NCBI GenBank assembly: GCA_902729315.2 | Contig: LR746271.1 | Location: 714,001 to 778,000 of the forward strand | DNA from: Spirodela intermedia | Taxonomy: Eukaryota > Streptophyta > Magnoliopsida > Alismatales > Araceae | Length of the DNA: 64,000 nt | Direction: 5' to 3' | Part shown: piece by piece, positions 33,795 through 46,947 of the stretch | How the letters are laid out: every line of letters starts with the position of its first letter | Position numbering within the stretch: position 1 is the first letter of the stretch | Made by a program: the position numbers and the translations under genes | The notes under the pieces: model-generated | What the model was told of the DNA's origin: nothing | Databases searched by the model: none | What the model saw: only the letters and a program-made list of their open reading frames with translations

Positions 33795-34010
33795 GTTTTA
33801 TTTTTATTTTTTTTTCTTCATTTATCTCAGAAGTAAGACTGTAAAAATCATATAAATTCGTATAAAATCACATAATTACCCAAAAATTCACGTTAATCAA
33901 CTGAAAACCACTTTTTACACTTTAACACAAATATAAGTCTATTTATCACGAGTTAAGGCTAAAACTATATTATTTACTAATTATTAACTCATGATAATGA
34001 AGACTTATCA

Positions 34011-35400
34011 AGTATCTAGTACTCAATATAATAAGGTTATTTAGCCAACTTAGTGTCATGTACTTTATCACATAGAGTTGAAAAATAGGTATCATCATGC
34101 GTGATGTATTATGGCGCATATGAGTTCACATTGTTTTTGTTTAAGCTAACTAATACTCCAACAATCTTAGGTACCCTCATGAATATGATTTTTTGACAAG
34201 AGGACATTGATAACTTTTCATCATTTACATGAACAATGTTCTTTTCTATAATAAGAGCTTGGAAGATGCTACTCAAGTTGAGGGAGAAGAAGTGATACCT
34301 CAACATTGTAAAGTGTCAATTTATGATGGAAAATGTTTTATTACGCTATGCTGCAAGGTGTGATGGTGTGCAGATAGACTAAGAGAAGGTTTGTGCCCTC
34401 AAAACTGATTAGTAAAAAGTGTGCAATTCTACTAGCAAAATTTTATGTGATGTTACTCTCAACAAGAGAATCTGTTGACATATCTGGTGAGGAAAAGTGT
34501 GTGATGAGAGTGGTCAAAGAGGTGCTAGTGTGCCTTTAATGTACTTAAGTAAGCGATCAAGAGTGAACTGAACCTAGAGCTGACCAAAATTAATAACCAT
34601 TTTGAAGTATAAACAAATTTTACAAAATTAGCATGCCATGCACAAGTGAGAGTAACATATAGATGCATGCAACACTAGCACATTATCTTACTGACACTGA
34701 GTAGGGATCATGCTGCTCTCCCATGAAGATCACTTTTATTAGCAAGAGTTAGCATGAGGTGGCACAATGATGGCATTACCTAGAAATACAAGTGCACGAC
34801 ATGTAGTGTGGCACATATCCCATAGACAGAGGCACGAAATGCCAATTGGGCATACTCTCACCCAAACGACATTAGGGCCCCACTTTGTCTTTTAAATTAG
34901 GGGGTTATTCAACTATTGTAACATAGAGTGAGTGACATATAGACTGTTCCCTCCTCGGATCTGCATATCCTATTACTATAAAGAGAGTACTCTTCCCCTT
35001 TAGTTTGTTTGCTTCCATAAAATTCTCACATAAATAGAGTATTCTTGGCGTCAAGGAGGCAACTAAGGCCGCACATGGGTGAGAGTTCAGAGGTGCACAC
35101 AATATTGATAGTGTAACATTGCATGCTAAACTTGGCGGAGTCCTATCTAGTCTCACCAGCACAAGTTGAATGATATAATTATCAATCCAAAAGAAAGCAG
35201 ATTCAGATTACGATACCTCAAATTATCTACAAATTGTGATATCAAATGTAGAGCAACAGAAGGAAAATAAATGAAGATATTCTTAATGATTACCTAATGA
35301 ATAGGCAGTCCCAAAGAATGAGCAACTGCAAAATACTTACTATCAAAGTATAACTACATGGGTCTAACTTTTTCAAGTATATTTATTATTTATTTTACAA
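34011..35400. other. Intergenic DNA, no gene seen
   Basis: No recognisable gene. An 85-codon minus frame (35,162-34,905) has no domain I can name and may be a retrotransposon relic. Confidence 0.3.
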
Positions 35401-35708
35401 GCCAGTAGCAGTGCCAACTGGTGCAACCTTAGCCGTTCAATCATAGGTCGGGATCGGAGAGGAAGCATCCTTGAAGAGATCGCAGCCTTTTGGCCGTACA
35501 CAGTCAGTACATATTTCGACGCGCGCCTAATCAGGATGGTTAGATGCAGGATAATTTCCGGGCGCGCCCGCGCTGAAGCTTCATGTACAGGCAATCATGG
35601 TACCTACAGAATCGGAGGCTTTCCATGAAAATTCCATTCCCCCCAGCGTTTGCTATAAATACGCGTGAAAGCTGGCGGAACTCACCAGACCGTCGAAGCG
35701 ACCTTCCC
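35401..35708 (+). promoter_or_regulatory. Promoter region of mutase-family gene copy 1
   Basis: GC content rises sharply, and a palindrome GGGCGCGCCC occurs at about 35,560-35,569. TATAAAT at 35,654-35,660 lies 117 nt before the ATG, so transcription should start near 35,685-35,695, just before the repeat unit begins at 35,709. This upstream DNA is found only at copy 1, so it is probably the ancestral promoter or one side of an ancestral pair. Confidence 0.55.
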
Positions 35709-35770
35709 CGCCACTTCTCCGCAACTGCACTCTCGCTCCCCTCGTTCCCCTTCGGCACCCGAACAGGAAG

Positions 35771-37611
35771 ATGGCGACCTCCATGGCGATGCTGACAGTG
35801 AACCCCTGCGCGGCCGGAGCCGCCGCCGGGAGGCGCCTGCAGGGGTGCCGGAGGGGGAGCCTGCCGCCGGCGACATTCCGCAGAGGGGCGGTGAAGGCGG
35901 AGGCGGGTAGCGGGAGGACGCGGTTCCACAAGGCAATCGAGAAGGACGGGATCGTGCTGATGCCCGGGTGCTTCGACGCGCTGTCGGCGGCCATTATTCA
36001 GAAGACAGGCTTCAGCGCCGCCTTTATCTCCGGCTACGCCCTCTCCGCCGCCAGCCTCGGCTTGCCCGATATCGGCCTTCTCACGTGCGTTCCGATCCCG
36101 AAACCCCATGAACACAAGCGATCTCTTTTCTGAGGAAGATTTCTAACTATCTTCGTTTCACGCAATGCCCAGGCCGCCGGAGATGGCGGAGAGCGCTAGG
36201 TTCATCTGCGCCGCCGCCCCCGGCATCCCAATCATCGCCGACGCCGGTATGATCTCCTCCCCGTTCACCCAAACCCCGGCATGAAGGACGCAGTTTTTGG
36301 ATAACGTTACTAAGCATGGGTCAGATCAAAAGCTTCCGGCCAAACGGCTACATTAGGATGGTCGTAACCTTCGATGAAGGAACATCGGCGTTCGAATTAG
36401 CCTCGCAAATCCATCACTTTACCCTATGCCTCCATTATAGATAATTAATCCACCATCCTACCTCAGCCATTATAATCCACGAAATTAAATCTAGCTTATT
36501 ACAACGCCTTTCCGACCATATCTATTTTGCATGAAATCATGAACTGTACTTCTAAATTATCAGTGTTACAACGGGCTGGGTTGCAAAAAACTAAATGATA
36601 ATTCAACACTTCGCAATGATTTTTAAGAAAAAAAAATACTGATCTAAGGAGCTTTGGCGCCGAGTTTCAGACACCGGCGGCGGCAACGCTCTTAATGTTC
36701 AGAGGACCGTCAAGGATCTCATCGCCGCCGGCGTCGCGGGATGCTTCCTCGAGGTACCTGAGAACTCAATACCTCGTCCTTCCTTCCTCTTATTCTTTCT
36801 TTACGACGTTACTGAACCATCATCTCTCTCTCGCTAACAGGACCAGGCCTGGCCAAAGAAGTGTGGTATGGTTTTAAATGTCTTATTTTGTTATCTACTT
36901 TCTTAGTTTCAAGCCAAGAGACGCTCATATTCTCCTCCTGTTTTTCTGGCTCGTCTTTTCTTCCCACTAGGGCACATGCGCGGCAAGTCGGTAATCATCT
37001 CTTCATTCTCTCCACCCCTGCCTCCTCGCTGGTCCGCTAAGAACTTCCTGCGAAATTTCCTTACATATTCATGACGCGGTGATGGTCGTGGCGTGAAGGT
37101 GATCCCTGCCGAGGAGCACGCGGCCAAGATCGCGGCGGCGAGGGACGCTATCGGAGACGCGGACTTCTTCCTCATTGCCCGGACGGACGCCCGCGGACCG
37201 AACGGGCTGGACGACGCCATCGATCGGGCTAACCTGTACCACGACGCGGGGGCGGACGCCTGCTTCGTGGAGGCGCCGAGGAACGAGGAGGAGCTGAGGG
37301 AGATTGGGCGGCGCACCAAGGGCCTCAGGGTCAGCAACATGATCGAGGGGGGAATCACGCCCCTCCGCACCCCGCAGGAACTCCAGGCCATGGGCTTCCA
37401 CATCGTCGAGCACTGCCTGACCACCCTCTACGCCGCCACCCGGGGAATGACCGAGGTGCTGAGGATCCTCAAGGAGGCCGGCACCACCCGGGAAGCGCTT
37501 CACAAGTTGGCCACCTTCGAGGAGTTCAACCAGATGATCGACCTCGACTCCTGGAACGAGATCGAGGCTCGCTTTTCCAAGTACAAAGTCTCCGAAAAGG
37601 TGTTAGCATAG
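35771..37611 (+). CDS. Isocitrate lyase/PEP mutase superfamily protein, plastid type, copy 1
   Basis: Six exons: 35,771-36,084, 36,173-36,246, 36,671-36,753, 36,841-36,865, 36,971-36,990 and 37,099-37,611. All introns are GT...AG and the joined frame is open for 342 aa, close to the Arabidopsis protein annotated as chloroplastic carboxyvinyl-carboxyphosphonate phosphorylmutase. Residues 1-45 are Ala/Arg/Ser-rich, like a plastid transit peptide. Family motifs follow: SGYA (87-90), DADTGGGN (128-135, metal site), EDQAWPKKCGH (157-167, with catalytic-loop Cys165), ARTDA (199-203) and NMIEGG. The family cleaves or forms C-C or P-C bonds next to a carboxylate; carnation petal death protein is an oxaloacetate/2-alkylmalate lyase. 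The phosphonate-pathway name is inherited from a Streptomyces enzyme and the real plant substrate is not known. The last acceptor (GCGTGAAG) is purine-rich and the least certain junction. Confidence 0.92.
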
Positions 37612-39717
37612 GACGAGCGGAGGGCTGGGGGGGGTTTTTCGTTAATAGGGGAATAATTTTTCAGAATAATTAACTTTGTCAGCTGGAGGGCCGGGGGGGA
37701 TCTGTCTGTGGAACCTTACTCTTATTCATGAGATATCCAATAAATCTTTTCTCCATCTTCGTCCTCAGTCACCGTCACCCTTGGTCTTCGCCTCGACTGC
37801 ATGCTCTTCAGTCCGACATCTCGCCGGTGAGCATTGTCTTATAATCTTGATTCCACCGGCTTCAGAGCCGATCCGAACGAAGGATTCTTCATTCATCTCT
37901 CAAGCCTTCGCCAGGAGGTCCGGTGGCTAGCCGGCATCGCGCAGACATGGTCAACGTGGAGGCTAGCCGCCTGTCTGCGACGAGCCGTGGGTCGAGCACG
38001 AGGGGTGGTGGGCGGCTGTCGGGGGCTCGTGAGCGAGAGGTGGATCGAGCTCGACATTTTGGCAGATTCAGGTGCACGGTTTTAGGGTAATCTCCCGTGT
38101 AGAGGGGCAGTTTCATCCTGTATTACCTTGTCATAAAATGTCTAGCTTTCATATTACGGCTTTTCTTGCAGAAAAGGAATGAGTTACTTTGTTTCCCCTT
38201 GTCAATTGAATGTTGTTCTTGTAATCCGGTTTCCTCTTCTTCTTAGCTCCCGACCAAGTGCCTAGGCGACGAATATATCTTTGAGCGTCGTCGCTAAGGT
38301 TTTTGTTGAATAAATACTAAGCATAGACGCCTTGGTGGGGCCTCTTTCTTAAGGGATCTGGTCAGGCTGTGACCATATTATGGGCTTAATGACTTGGAGA
38401 GATAATGGGTCAACGCTGTTTATCAGGTCTACAAAGTTGGCTCTCTTTTCCCCAGATCAGGAGTTTTTAGGGCACACGAGGTAGGTTGTCTGTAACCTGA
38501 CGTTGTATTTATTTTTTTTAACTAAAAAATCGACTTGACAAATCAAAATATATATGACTCAATCCTTAATTAGCATCTAGTTCAAGTGTTTAGAAGCCAA
38601 CAAACTTTTTCAGGTACGTTTTTTAGCTACAATTACAATCAATTTATACTTTTAAGGACCACATTCTGCGTACAAAATATGTTTAATGGTAATTTGACTA
38701 TCACATCCATCATGTTAAAAGTGATAAATTAATTGATCACATTTAGAACTCATAAATTTTCCTAATGAAGAATATGCATATGGAAAATTATTAATCAAGT
38801 TTTCGTTTAATCCATTTACCTCATGTCACTTTTCTGGTTAGATGAAACCCTTTTTGATGAAACAATTAGTAATTATTTATTGTACTAAAATATTACGAAT
38901 TTAATAAAAAATAATATAATACCTTCTTAAAATACATTGGAGAAAATGTTTACAGCCCCCATTATAAAATGGTGTAAAAAATATCCCTACTAACAAATTA
39001 AATTGTTTGCTTAGAATTTAGAAAAAATATTCATTTATTATGATGTGAATTTACTATGTAATTAACAAAGGCTTTTATGTTGTACCTCTTATTTAATTCA
39101 GAATAACCAAAAGGGAATCTACTTTATGATTTATTTTTTCTCAGTTAATACATTTTCCTATAATTCAATAATGAATTACTTTTCGCAATATTATGTTGAG
39201 TGCCTTGGAAGAACATGATGTATTCATGACTATCATCATATGATTAGGTTAAATCAAAATATATTAAATAATACAGCAACTACTTCAAAAAAAAGTTAAT
39301 TTTATAATGATTTTTTTCTTAACATGGTGATTTATGTGAAACCTTGCTATTTAATTTGGCATACATGAAACCACATTTGTAAAAAAGTTTCAAATAAGTA
39401 AATAGAGCACAAAAGCACAACTTTTGATTAATCCTATACAATCTCACAAAAGCATGACTCTTTTGTTGGTTTTAAGAACAATGCAAGAGAAATTAGAGGA
39501 GATAGAGAGAGATGGATAATTAGTACTTTTATAATTTCTCTTTGACTTTTAGTTTTTTATCTAATGTATGAAATTAGAATTTATACTAGTTCTGCACACC
39601 TTGTCTAGAATACTTTCAAAGATCTTTGTCTTAGGTTCTACTAACTCAAGTTAATACAAATATTGAATGCCAAAATTGTTGGATTCAATGTGGCTAAGCA
39701 AAACATTGAGAGGGGGA
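37612..39717. other. 3' flank of gene copy 1 and AT-rich spacer
   Basis: AATAAA at 37,739-37,744 is a plausible poly(A) signal 130 bp after the stop. GC-balanced DNA continues to ~38,300 without any recognised gene; the open frames there are not supported. From 38,500 it is strongly AT-rich. Confidence 0.45.
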
Positions 39718-40659
39718 TGATGTGACTTAATCATTGTATAATAAATCACACATATATTTCTACAATTAAAAACTAGTAAATTTATATTTTTAAAAATATT
39801 TAAATACAAAATAATTTTGATAAAAGGCTCGAAAAATAATATCAAGTAATTTTTTAAAAAATATAAAAATATAATTTTTTAAAAATTTAAAATAAATATG
39901 AAAGAAAAAATATATTTAAAAATCCATGAAAACATAAATATAGATGTAGATGTCATGTTGATGTTAGTGCCCCTACAAACATGATTCGAGTAGAAATAGA
40001 GTTCCGCTTGATGATTCTTGCGTAAATAATTGCAAATGATTTAATAGATCAAATTAAGATCTATAAAAGTAAAAAGAATCGTAATTGACTAGATAAGAGT
40101 TTTAAATTTTAAAATCACACAAAATCTCACTAACTTAAATAAAAATTAAGTTTAAAATAAGAAAGATAGAGCTTTGAGGTCGTGACATTAATCATAAAAA
40201 TTTTGAGCATTCAAGAGAATTATCGTGTGATCTCTATAACCTCAAAAACTCTCTTTGGACATTCATAACATAGGCAATTTCTAGATCTTCTTAAAAAGTT
40301 TAAAATTTGATAAAATTAATCATTGAATCATCTCCAGTAGTTGTCACTTGGCAGAGTAGACATTCAATGGCTTTCGAATCTCTAGTAGCTATCACCTAAT
40401 GAAGATGAGTTGGATGAATGTGAGGAGGCTCGTATTACATTCGATTCACTTTGGAAAAGTAGCAACTCATCTCTCGATGAATTGTCCTCTTCTTGATGAC
40501 AATTTATTTGTTGATCAATTAGAGATGATTTTCTCAAATAATCTATAATTTTTGTATTTAAAATCCTTAGTTAGTTATTAATAATGATCCACAAATAGTC
40601 TTGATGTATTTTTTGACTATGGGTGAACAATTCTAGAGGATTAATCGTTGATTGACTAA

Positions 40660-41813
40660 TAATTATAAATTAGCAATTACATCTATACATTAATATCTTA
40701 TATATAGATATTAATTAATTAGTAGATAATACTATTATACATGTGTTACCAACTCATTATGACATTTATAATATTTTATCATTTAAATATTAATACATAT
40801 TATTTTAATTATTTTATTTATATTATGAGACTAATCTCACTTGACGTTTATGAAGTCAAATAGTGATTTTCTCACATTTTATCGATGGATTCTCTCACAT
40901 TTGCTTGATAATTATTTGATTGCAAAGACTTAGGTGAGTTCTTAATATGATTTATAAGTAATAGAAGAAGCCCAAGCCTTCAGCCCAATGAAAAACCTAT
41001 CTTATAGAGAAGGCTGGCCTAATATGTTTATGGGCCCAAGAGAAGACATCACTTTGGCCTATAGCTCATTTGGACTTAAAAGGGCTATCAAGAGATAAGA
41101 TCTAGGTTGTCTATCTTAGGGCATCTTAAGATGAGATTAAGAGAAGGATTAAAGTGCCGCCCTCATAGAATGATCTGGGCCATCCACTAAGATAATGTGT
41201 TATTAATCTTAACCGTCTATTAGAGGGGCCTAATTGTCAAGAAGATTAAGACATCTCGCCCCCCTCTTGTAGTGTACTTTTTGGCTCTCTCTTTAGTAGT
41301 GACTAGCTGAAGAAAACAAGAAGGAAATCAAGGTCTGATCAATAACATTCTTGTGCTCAAGATCATCGTGGAGAAGAGATCATCTAGAGCACATCAAGAT
41401 TGCCACAGATCGAGCATCACTCGGCTTAGGACTAGCGCACAACAAGATTTGTGCAAGATCTAAATTTGAGGCATCCTTGTAATCCTCTCCATGGATAGAT
41501 TAACTTTTAATTTGACCTAGTTTTATCATTTATTCTATCATTCCATTACGTTAGATCTATTCTCTCCTCTTTGTCACACTTTTCATAACTCTTGTCTTTA
41601 CCCTTTTACATTTAATTCTGCCCTTCACAATCTCATGTATATATATATATATATATAAGAAATAAAATAAGTAGAATTTGTACTCTCATTACCCACACTA
41701 CCTAAGGATCGACCCTTACTTATTCTAAATAAAAGAGTGAGGTCTTATAAATATTATTTGCATGAACTTAGTTGCATCACGATGACGTATTTAACCTCCA
41801 ATTCGAGTTCATC
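40660..41813 (+). mobile_element. Nested insertion, probably a different solo LTR
   Basis: A 1,154-bp segment interrupts the older element and is bordered by ACTAA on both sides (40,655-40,659 and 41,814-41,818), a 5-bp target duplication. Inside, a passage near 41,700 ('cctaaggatcgacccttac') and a TA microsatellite are typical of a plant LTR R/U5 region. Its ends are not canonical TG...CA, so exact borders are tentative. Confidence 0.5.
41638..41657 (+). repeat. (TA)10 microsatellite
   Basis: Ten TA units. The matching site in unit 2 (54,487-54,506) also has exactly ten, which helps date the duplication because such repeats change length quickly. Confidence 0.9.
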
Positions 41814-42504
41814 ACTAACACTCTGCAAAAAAATCAAGAGTTAAATAGGTAAAAAAATGTGAAATTTGGCTCTAATGAGTTTTAAACATTTGCTGGTCAT
41901 TTGCCTGCTTGAGAGAAAGTCAAAAAATTACATATGTACCCTTACTTAGTGACATTATGTAGACATTTCCTTCTTATAAGGCAAGGACATTTTAGGTGTG
42001 AAAAAATGTAAAACTTATTGGTGACCACTAATGTAAGTTTAGTCTCACATCAATTGTTTCTCAATGTTTGAGACACATATGTCTCTACCTACTCATCTTC
42101 AATGTGTTGTCTCATATATACATGTGTATACAATCACTCCTTGCCCCATGCTTGGCTAGCCTCCTAGTGACATGGAAGGGGAGTGATGCACATGTGTCAT
42201 GATCACTCCTTAACCACTCGAGGCCTTGACTCGTGGGTCCCTCTAATTGTGCCTCCAACCCTCATGTGGGTCTCGACTAGCTAATGGGTCCCCTCTTTTT
42301 CTTTTTTTTCATTAATTTTATTTTTCTTCATTTTATCTCAAAAACATAATTACAAAAATTATATGAATTCACATAAAATAACATAATTAACGTAAGTTCT
42401 AACACAACTACGTAACCTAATATGCCACGACTAGTCATGTCAACGTGCACAGCATAGTCATTCTTCAAATTCCCATGCGAAGTCTAGAAGACAAAGGACT
42501 GAAG

Positions 42505-44265
42505 TTATAAATTTATAACACTAGAAGATATCATTTTAGTTTGAATATATCAATTATAATTCAAAAAAATCCTTTTAAAAATAGTAATAATTTTTCAAGT
42601 TGATTATAGGGTTTGTACAATAATATCATGTAAAATTTAAAAAATAAATAAATAATATAGTATTTATAAAGTTTAGTATAAATAATAAATAATAAATATA
42701 TTTAAAAATTTATTAAAAAAAGATAATTCGAGTGTTGATGCAAGATGATGTTAGCATCCTAATGAATGAGATTTGAGCAAAAACAAAAAAATCCACTTGA
42801 CGATTCTTGTATAAATAATTATAAATGATTTAATTGGTCAAATTATTATCTATAAAAGTCAAAAGAATTGTAATTGACTAACAAGAGTTTTAAACTTGAA
42901 ATCACATAAAATTTCATAAATTTAAAAAATAATTAAGTTTACAATAGAAAAAATAGAATTTTGGCATCGCGGTGATGATTGTCAAAATTTTGAATATTCA
43001 AGAGAATTTTCGTGTGATGTCCACAGCCTCAAAGCCTTTCCTTGGACATGCACAATGCGGAGAATCTTCATATCATCTTGTGAAGTCTAGAAACTGATGA
43101 GATGGGTCAGTGAAATGTCTCTGGTGGTTGTCACCCCAATAGAGCCAAAGATCAGTGACATTCGAATCTATGACAACTACCACCTAGTGAAGATGAGTTC
43201 GGTGGAGTTGGGGCATGTCTCAATGAGCTTCTTCCTCAAGTCCATGCTATGAGAGGAGGCTCATATTGCATTTGGTTCACTCTTGATAGACGATGACTCA
43301 TCTCTCAATTAATCACCATGTTTTCAATGGTGTGTTCGTTGATCAATCAAAGATGATTTTCTTGATGAATTCACAATCGTTTCATCCATAATCATTCATC
43401 AGTTGGTAAAAAAACTCCACAAATCATGTTGACGAATTTTTTATTGATGATTGAGCAATTTCGATGGCTTGATTATTGACTGACGCTTCGTAAGAAAATC
43501 ACAAGTTAAATAGATAAAAATATAAATTTTAGCTCTAGTGGGATTCTAATTTCACTAATCACCTAGCTATGTGAGAGAGGGTTAGAAAATTACCTCCATA
43601 CCCTTGACCTAGTAACTTTATGGGTGCATTTCCTTCTTATAATGTAAGAGCATTTTTTATATTAAAAATACTTAAATACCACCAATGAGTGACGATGTGG
43701 GTTTAGCCCCACATTGGTTGTTTCCCAATGTTTGAGACAAATATATATTTGTATGTCTTTTTTTTCTCTTGGAATTCCCTCTCCCATGAACACAATGGCC
43801 AAGTCATCTGGGGAGAGGCCTAAGCCAAGTGGTCTGCCCCCATATATACTTGTGTGCACAACTACTCCTTGCCCTACGCCCAACTGCCCCTAGTGTTGTG
43901 GAAGGGGAATGCACACACATGCTCTATGTTGGTCCTTAGCCACAAGAGCCCCCAGCTTGTGGCTCCCCTAACTATGTCTCCAAACCATGTGTAGTCCCCT
44001 CTAGGTCAACTATTGAGTCACAACTAGCTAGTGGCCTCTCCCCTTTTTATTATTTTTTTATTTAATTTATATTTCTTTTTTATCTCAAAAAATAGATTAT
44101 AAAATTTATATCAATTCACATAAAATCACATAATTCAAAAATTCATATTAATCAACTAAAAAACAATTTTCACTATTTAATGTAAATAATTATATATTTA
44201 TCATGAGTTAAATCAAAAAATAAATATTCAAATCATTATTAACTCATAATAATAAACACTTATTA
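42505..44265 (+). mobile_element. Old, 5'-truncated LTR-like element
   Basis: Matches the 1.6-kb family from just after its start (AAATTTATAACACTAGAAGAT) to its end (CACTTATTA at 44,265), with many substitutions. The USE reads GCCCCACATTG near 43,706. In its GC-rich block the arms AGCCACAAG and CTTGTGGCT (about 43,950-43,980) pair perfectly over 9 bp although the sequence differs from the younger copies. Confidence 0.6.
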
Positions 44266-45071
44266 GTAAGTGGTGGTGAAGTGTCTATAACCATTGTCAC
44301 TCAACAAAGGAGATGTTTGATATAAATGATTCTTCAATAGCTATCACCCAACATAGTTGAGATTGATGGAGGTGGAACATGACTCAAGGAGTTTCATCCT
44401 TAAGTCCATGATTCAAGAGGAAGCTCTTATCACAAGTTGAACACTCTAAAGAGACCATAAAAAAACTCTTGGTAGATCTCTTTAACATCGACAATTACTC
44501 ATTCATCGACCAATAGAAAATACAATTTCCTCCCAAAGTTCTCATTTTTCTATTAGAATCCTTGGTTAATTGCTAATGATGATTCTTGATTATTGTTGAT
44601 GAAGATTCTAACAATGATGGGTCATTTTTTTCAATTTTCTCTATTACTATTTCCTTAAAAAAATTCTAGAGTCAAAATAGAAGTAAACATAAATTTTGGC
44701 ACCAGTGAGGTTCAAGCCTCTACCAATTACCTAGCTACATCAGTAAAGCTAAGAAAGTTCACATTATACCCTTGAAATAATGAACACACACATGCACGAC
44801 CTTCTCTTAGTGAAAGTGCATCTTAGGTATTATTTTGGCCTATGAAACTTAATAAGTCTTCATTATCATAAGTTAATAATTAGTAAATAATATAGTTTTA
44901 GCCTTAACTCATGATAAATAGACTTATATTTATGTTAAAGTGTGAAAAGTGGTTTTCAGTTAATTAACGTGAATTTTTGGGTAATTATGTGATTTTATAC
45001 AAATTTATATGATTTTTACAGTCTTACTTTTGAGATAAATGAATAAAAATAAATTAAAATAAAAATATAAC

Positions 45072-45259
45072 AAAATGGGGAGGACCCGCCAGCCAGCTAG
45101 GCCCACAAGTGGGTCGGAAGCGCAGTCGGGGAGGAGCTGCAAGCAAGGGCTCGAGCGGCTAAGACTGATAGGGGCACGTGTGCGCCACTCCCCTTCCATG
45201 TCACCGGTGGCCAGCTGGCTGTGGGGCAAGGAATGATCGTACACACGGGAGAAAGGGAC
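45072..45259 (-). ncRNA. Candidate structured RNA in LTR-like element, copy 7
   Basis: Predicted ~188 nt from a G at 45,259 to the TTTT run at 45,075-45,072. The main hairpin has one mismatch and one G-U pair compared with copy 4. Confidence 0.22.
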
Positions 45260-45281
45260 TTGATCGAGAATGTAATATTAC

Positions 45282-45323
45282 TATATATTCACCAAAAACT
45301 TCGGCGCACAACCGATGTGGGAC
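45282..45323 (-). promoter_or_regulatory. snRNA-type promoter: USE plus TATA
   Basis: Minus strand: GTCCCACATCG (45,323-45,313), 25 nt, then TATATA (45,287-45,282). Confidence 0.5.
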
Positions 45324-46947
45324 TAAACCCGCGTCACACCTTCCCTAGAAAGGGTGGGTAACCAGCGCGGGTTCGAATCCTCCCAAAGCCAAAACTCATA
45401 TTTTTTATCTAATTATCATGACTTTTCTACAGATCGCCGGTGAAGGATTAAGCAACCAAAATCGTTGGATCATCGATAAAAATCTCGTCAACACGATTCG
45501 TGAAGTATTGTTACTAAAATTGATGAACGATTTGCGATAAAAGGATCGTGAATCCATCGAGTAAGACATCTCTGATTGATCGATGAACAAGCCGTCATCG
45601 GGAAGAGGACGATCCACTGGGAGACAAGTCGCCACCTCCTGAGAGCTTCCTCTTACTGCATAGACCTGAGGATGAAGCTCCCTGACACGCACCCTACTTT
45701 CATCCAGCTCTTCTCTGTCGAGTGACAGCCGCCATAGACGATTCGACAACCCATTTCATTGATCTCTAGACTTCGCAAGGAGATCTAGAGATTGTGCACG
45801 TCGTCTTTGTTCAAGGAGAGCCTTTGAGGCCGTCGACACTACACAACGATCCTCTCGAATGCTCAGGATTCTGGTGCAATACTAACGCATCGCCGTTGCG
45901 ACGCCAGAACTTTGTTTTCCTGCTTTTAACTTACTTTCCACTTCATTTAGTGATAATTTGTGTGATTTAAATTTACCAAGATATACTTCATTCAATTACA
46001 ATTCTTTCAGATTTTACTGATCTTAATTTGATCAATTAAATTATCTATAATCACTTACATAAAAATCACCGGGCGGAACTCTATTTTCGCTCGATTCGTG
46101 TTCGCCGGGCGCTGACATCATCGTGATGTCTGCACCCTTATTTTCCTTTTTCGTGAATTTTAAATATATTTTCTTTTCATTTCCTAGTATAAAATTCATA
46201 GAAAATAGTATTCTTTGAGGAAATTTCTGAATAATTACAAGATATTATATTACATCCTTATTATTGACCTGAAAAATTATCACTATTTTTGGAAGTTTTA
46301 TTGAATTATAATTGATATATTTGTTCATAAATACTTCTAAATATCTAAAAATCCGTATTTTCTAGTTTTATAAATTTTAAATTTACATGATTTAATATAC
46401 AACGACTAAGTCATGTCAAGACTTGATAGTGATTTAGTCCTACTAATTATTTTGAGGAGTTTTAGATCTTCTGGATACAAGTTCCTTCTCTCATAAATAA
46501 AATGAGTAGAGGACCACTTGTGATGAAGACTATACCAAGTGGTCTGCCTCCACACAACACACATGTGACGAGATCATATGTTACCCCTCGCACTGATTTA
46601 GCCCTAATGATCTGAAAGAGTGATGCACATGTATCCATGGGTCCTTAGCCACTAGAGCTCAACTCATAGTTTTACCCAATCTAGGTCCACTCACTCGAGG
46701 GCAACACCGTTTGGGTTGACTACCGAGTGCTTGCTAGTCAATAGGTTCTCCCTTTTTTAATTTTTTTAATTTTTATTTAAATGTGAAAATATGAATATAA
46801 AAATCACATAATTAACAATAAATTCACATTAGTCATGTAAAAATTATTTTTCTCGATTTAAAGTAAATATAAGGCTATTTATCATGAGTTAATACATAAA
46901 AAATATCATTAAACTAACTATTAACTCATGATAATAGAGACTTATTA

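Larger units (their letters stand above)
32332..34010 (+). mobile_element. Solo-LTR-like element, copy 6, with extra internal repeat
   Basis: This 1,679-bp copy begins TGACGTGACTTAGTC and ends AGACTTATCA. Flanks GTACT and AGTAT do not give a clean duplication, so the target site is unclear. It is the longest copy because the ~49-bp GGCGGCTGTCACC unit is present three times (33,015, 33,065 and 33,114 regions) where other copies have two. A tRNA-like box lies at 33,477-33,498. Confidence 0.72.
39718..42397 (+). mobile_element. Old LTR-like element split by a nested insertion
   Basis: TGATGTGACTTAATC at 39,718 starts a highly diverged member of the 1.6-kb family that runs to ~40,659 and resumes at ~41,814, up to about 42,397, where it breaks off. 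Promoter remnants (GTCTCACATCA near 42,040) and the GC-rich block (42,130-42,300) are recognisable but decayed. The gap is an inserted element. Confidence 0.6.
44850..46418 (-). mobile_element. Solo-LTR-like element, copy 7 (reverse)
   Basis: This 1,569-bp reverse copy runs from TAATAAGTC to CATGTCA, flanked by AAACT (44,845-44,849) and AGACT (46,419-46,423), one mismatch in five. It inserted into an older member of its own family. The tRNA-like box GGGTTCGAATCC lies at 45,369-45,391. It predates the tandem duplication, since unit 2 has it at the same place. Confidence 0.72.
44270..46947 (+). mobile_element. Old LTR-like element interrupted by copy 7
   Basis: 44,270-44,849 and 46,424-46,947 are the middle and end of another diverged family member in plus orientation, split by the reverse insertion 44,850-46,418. 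The end (GAGACTTATTA) is recognisable. Confidence 0.55.
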
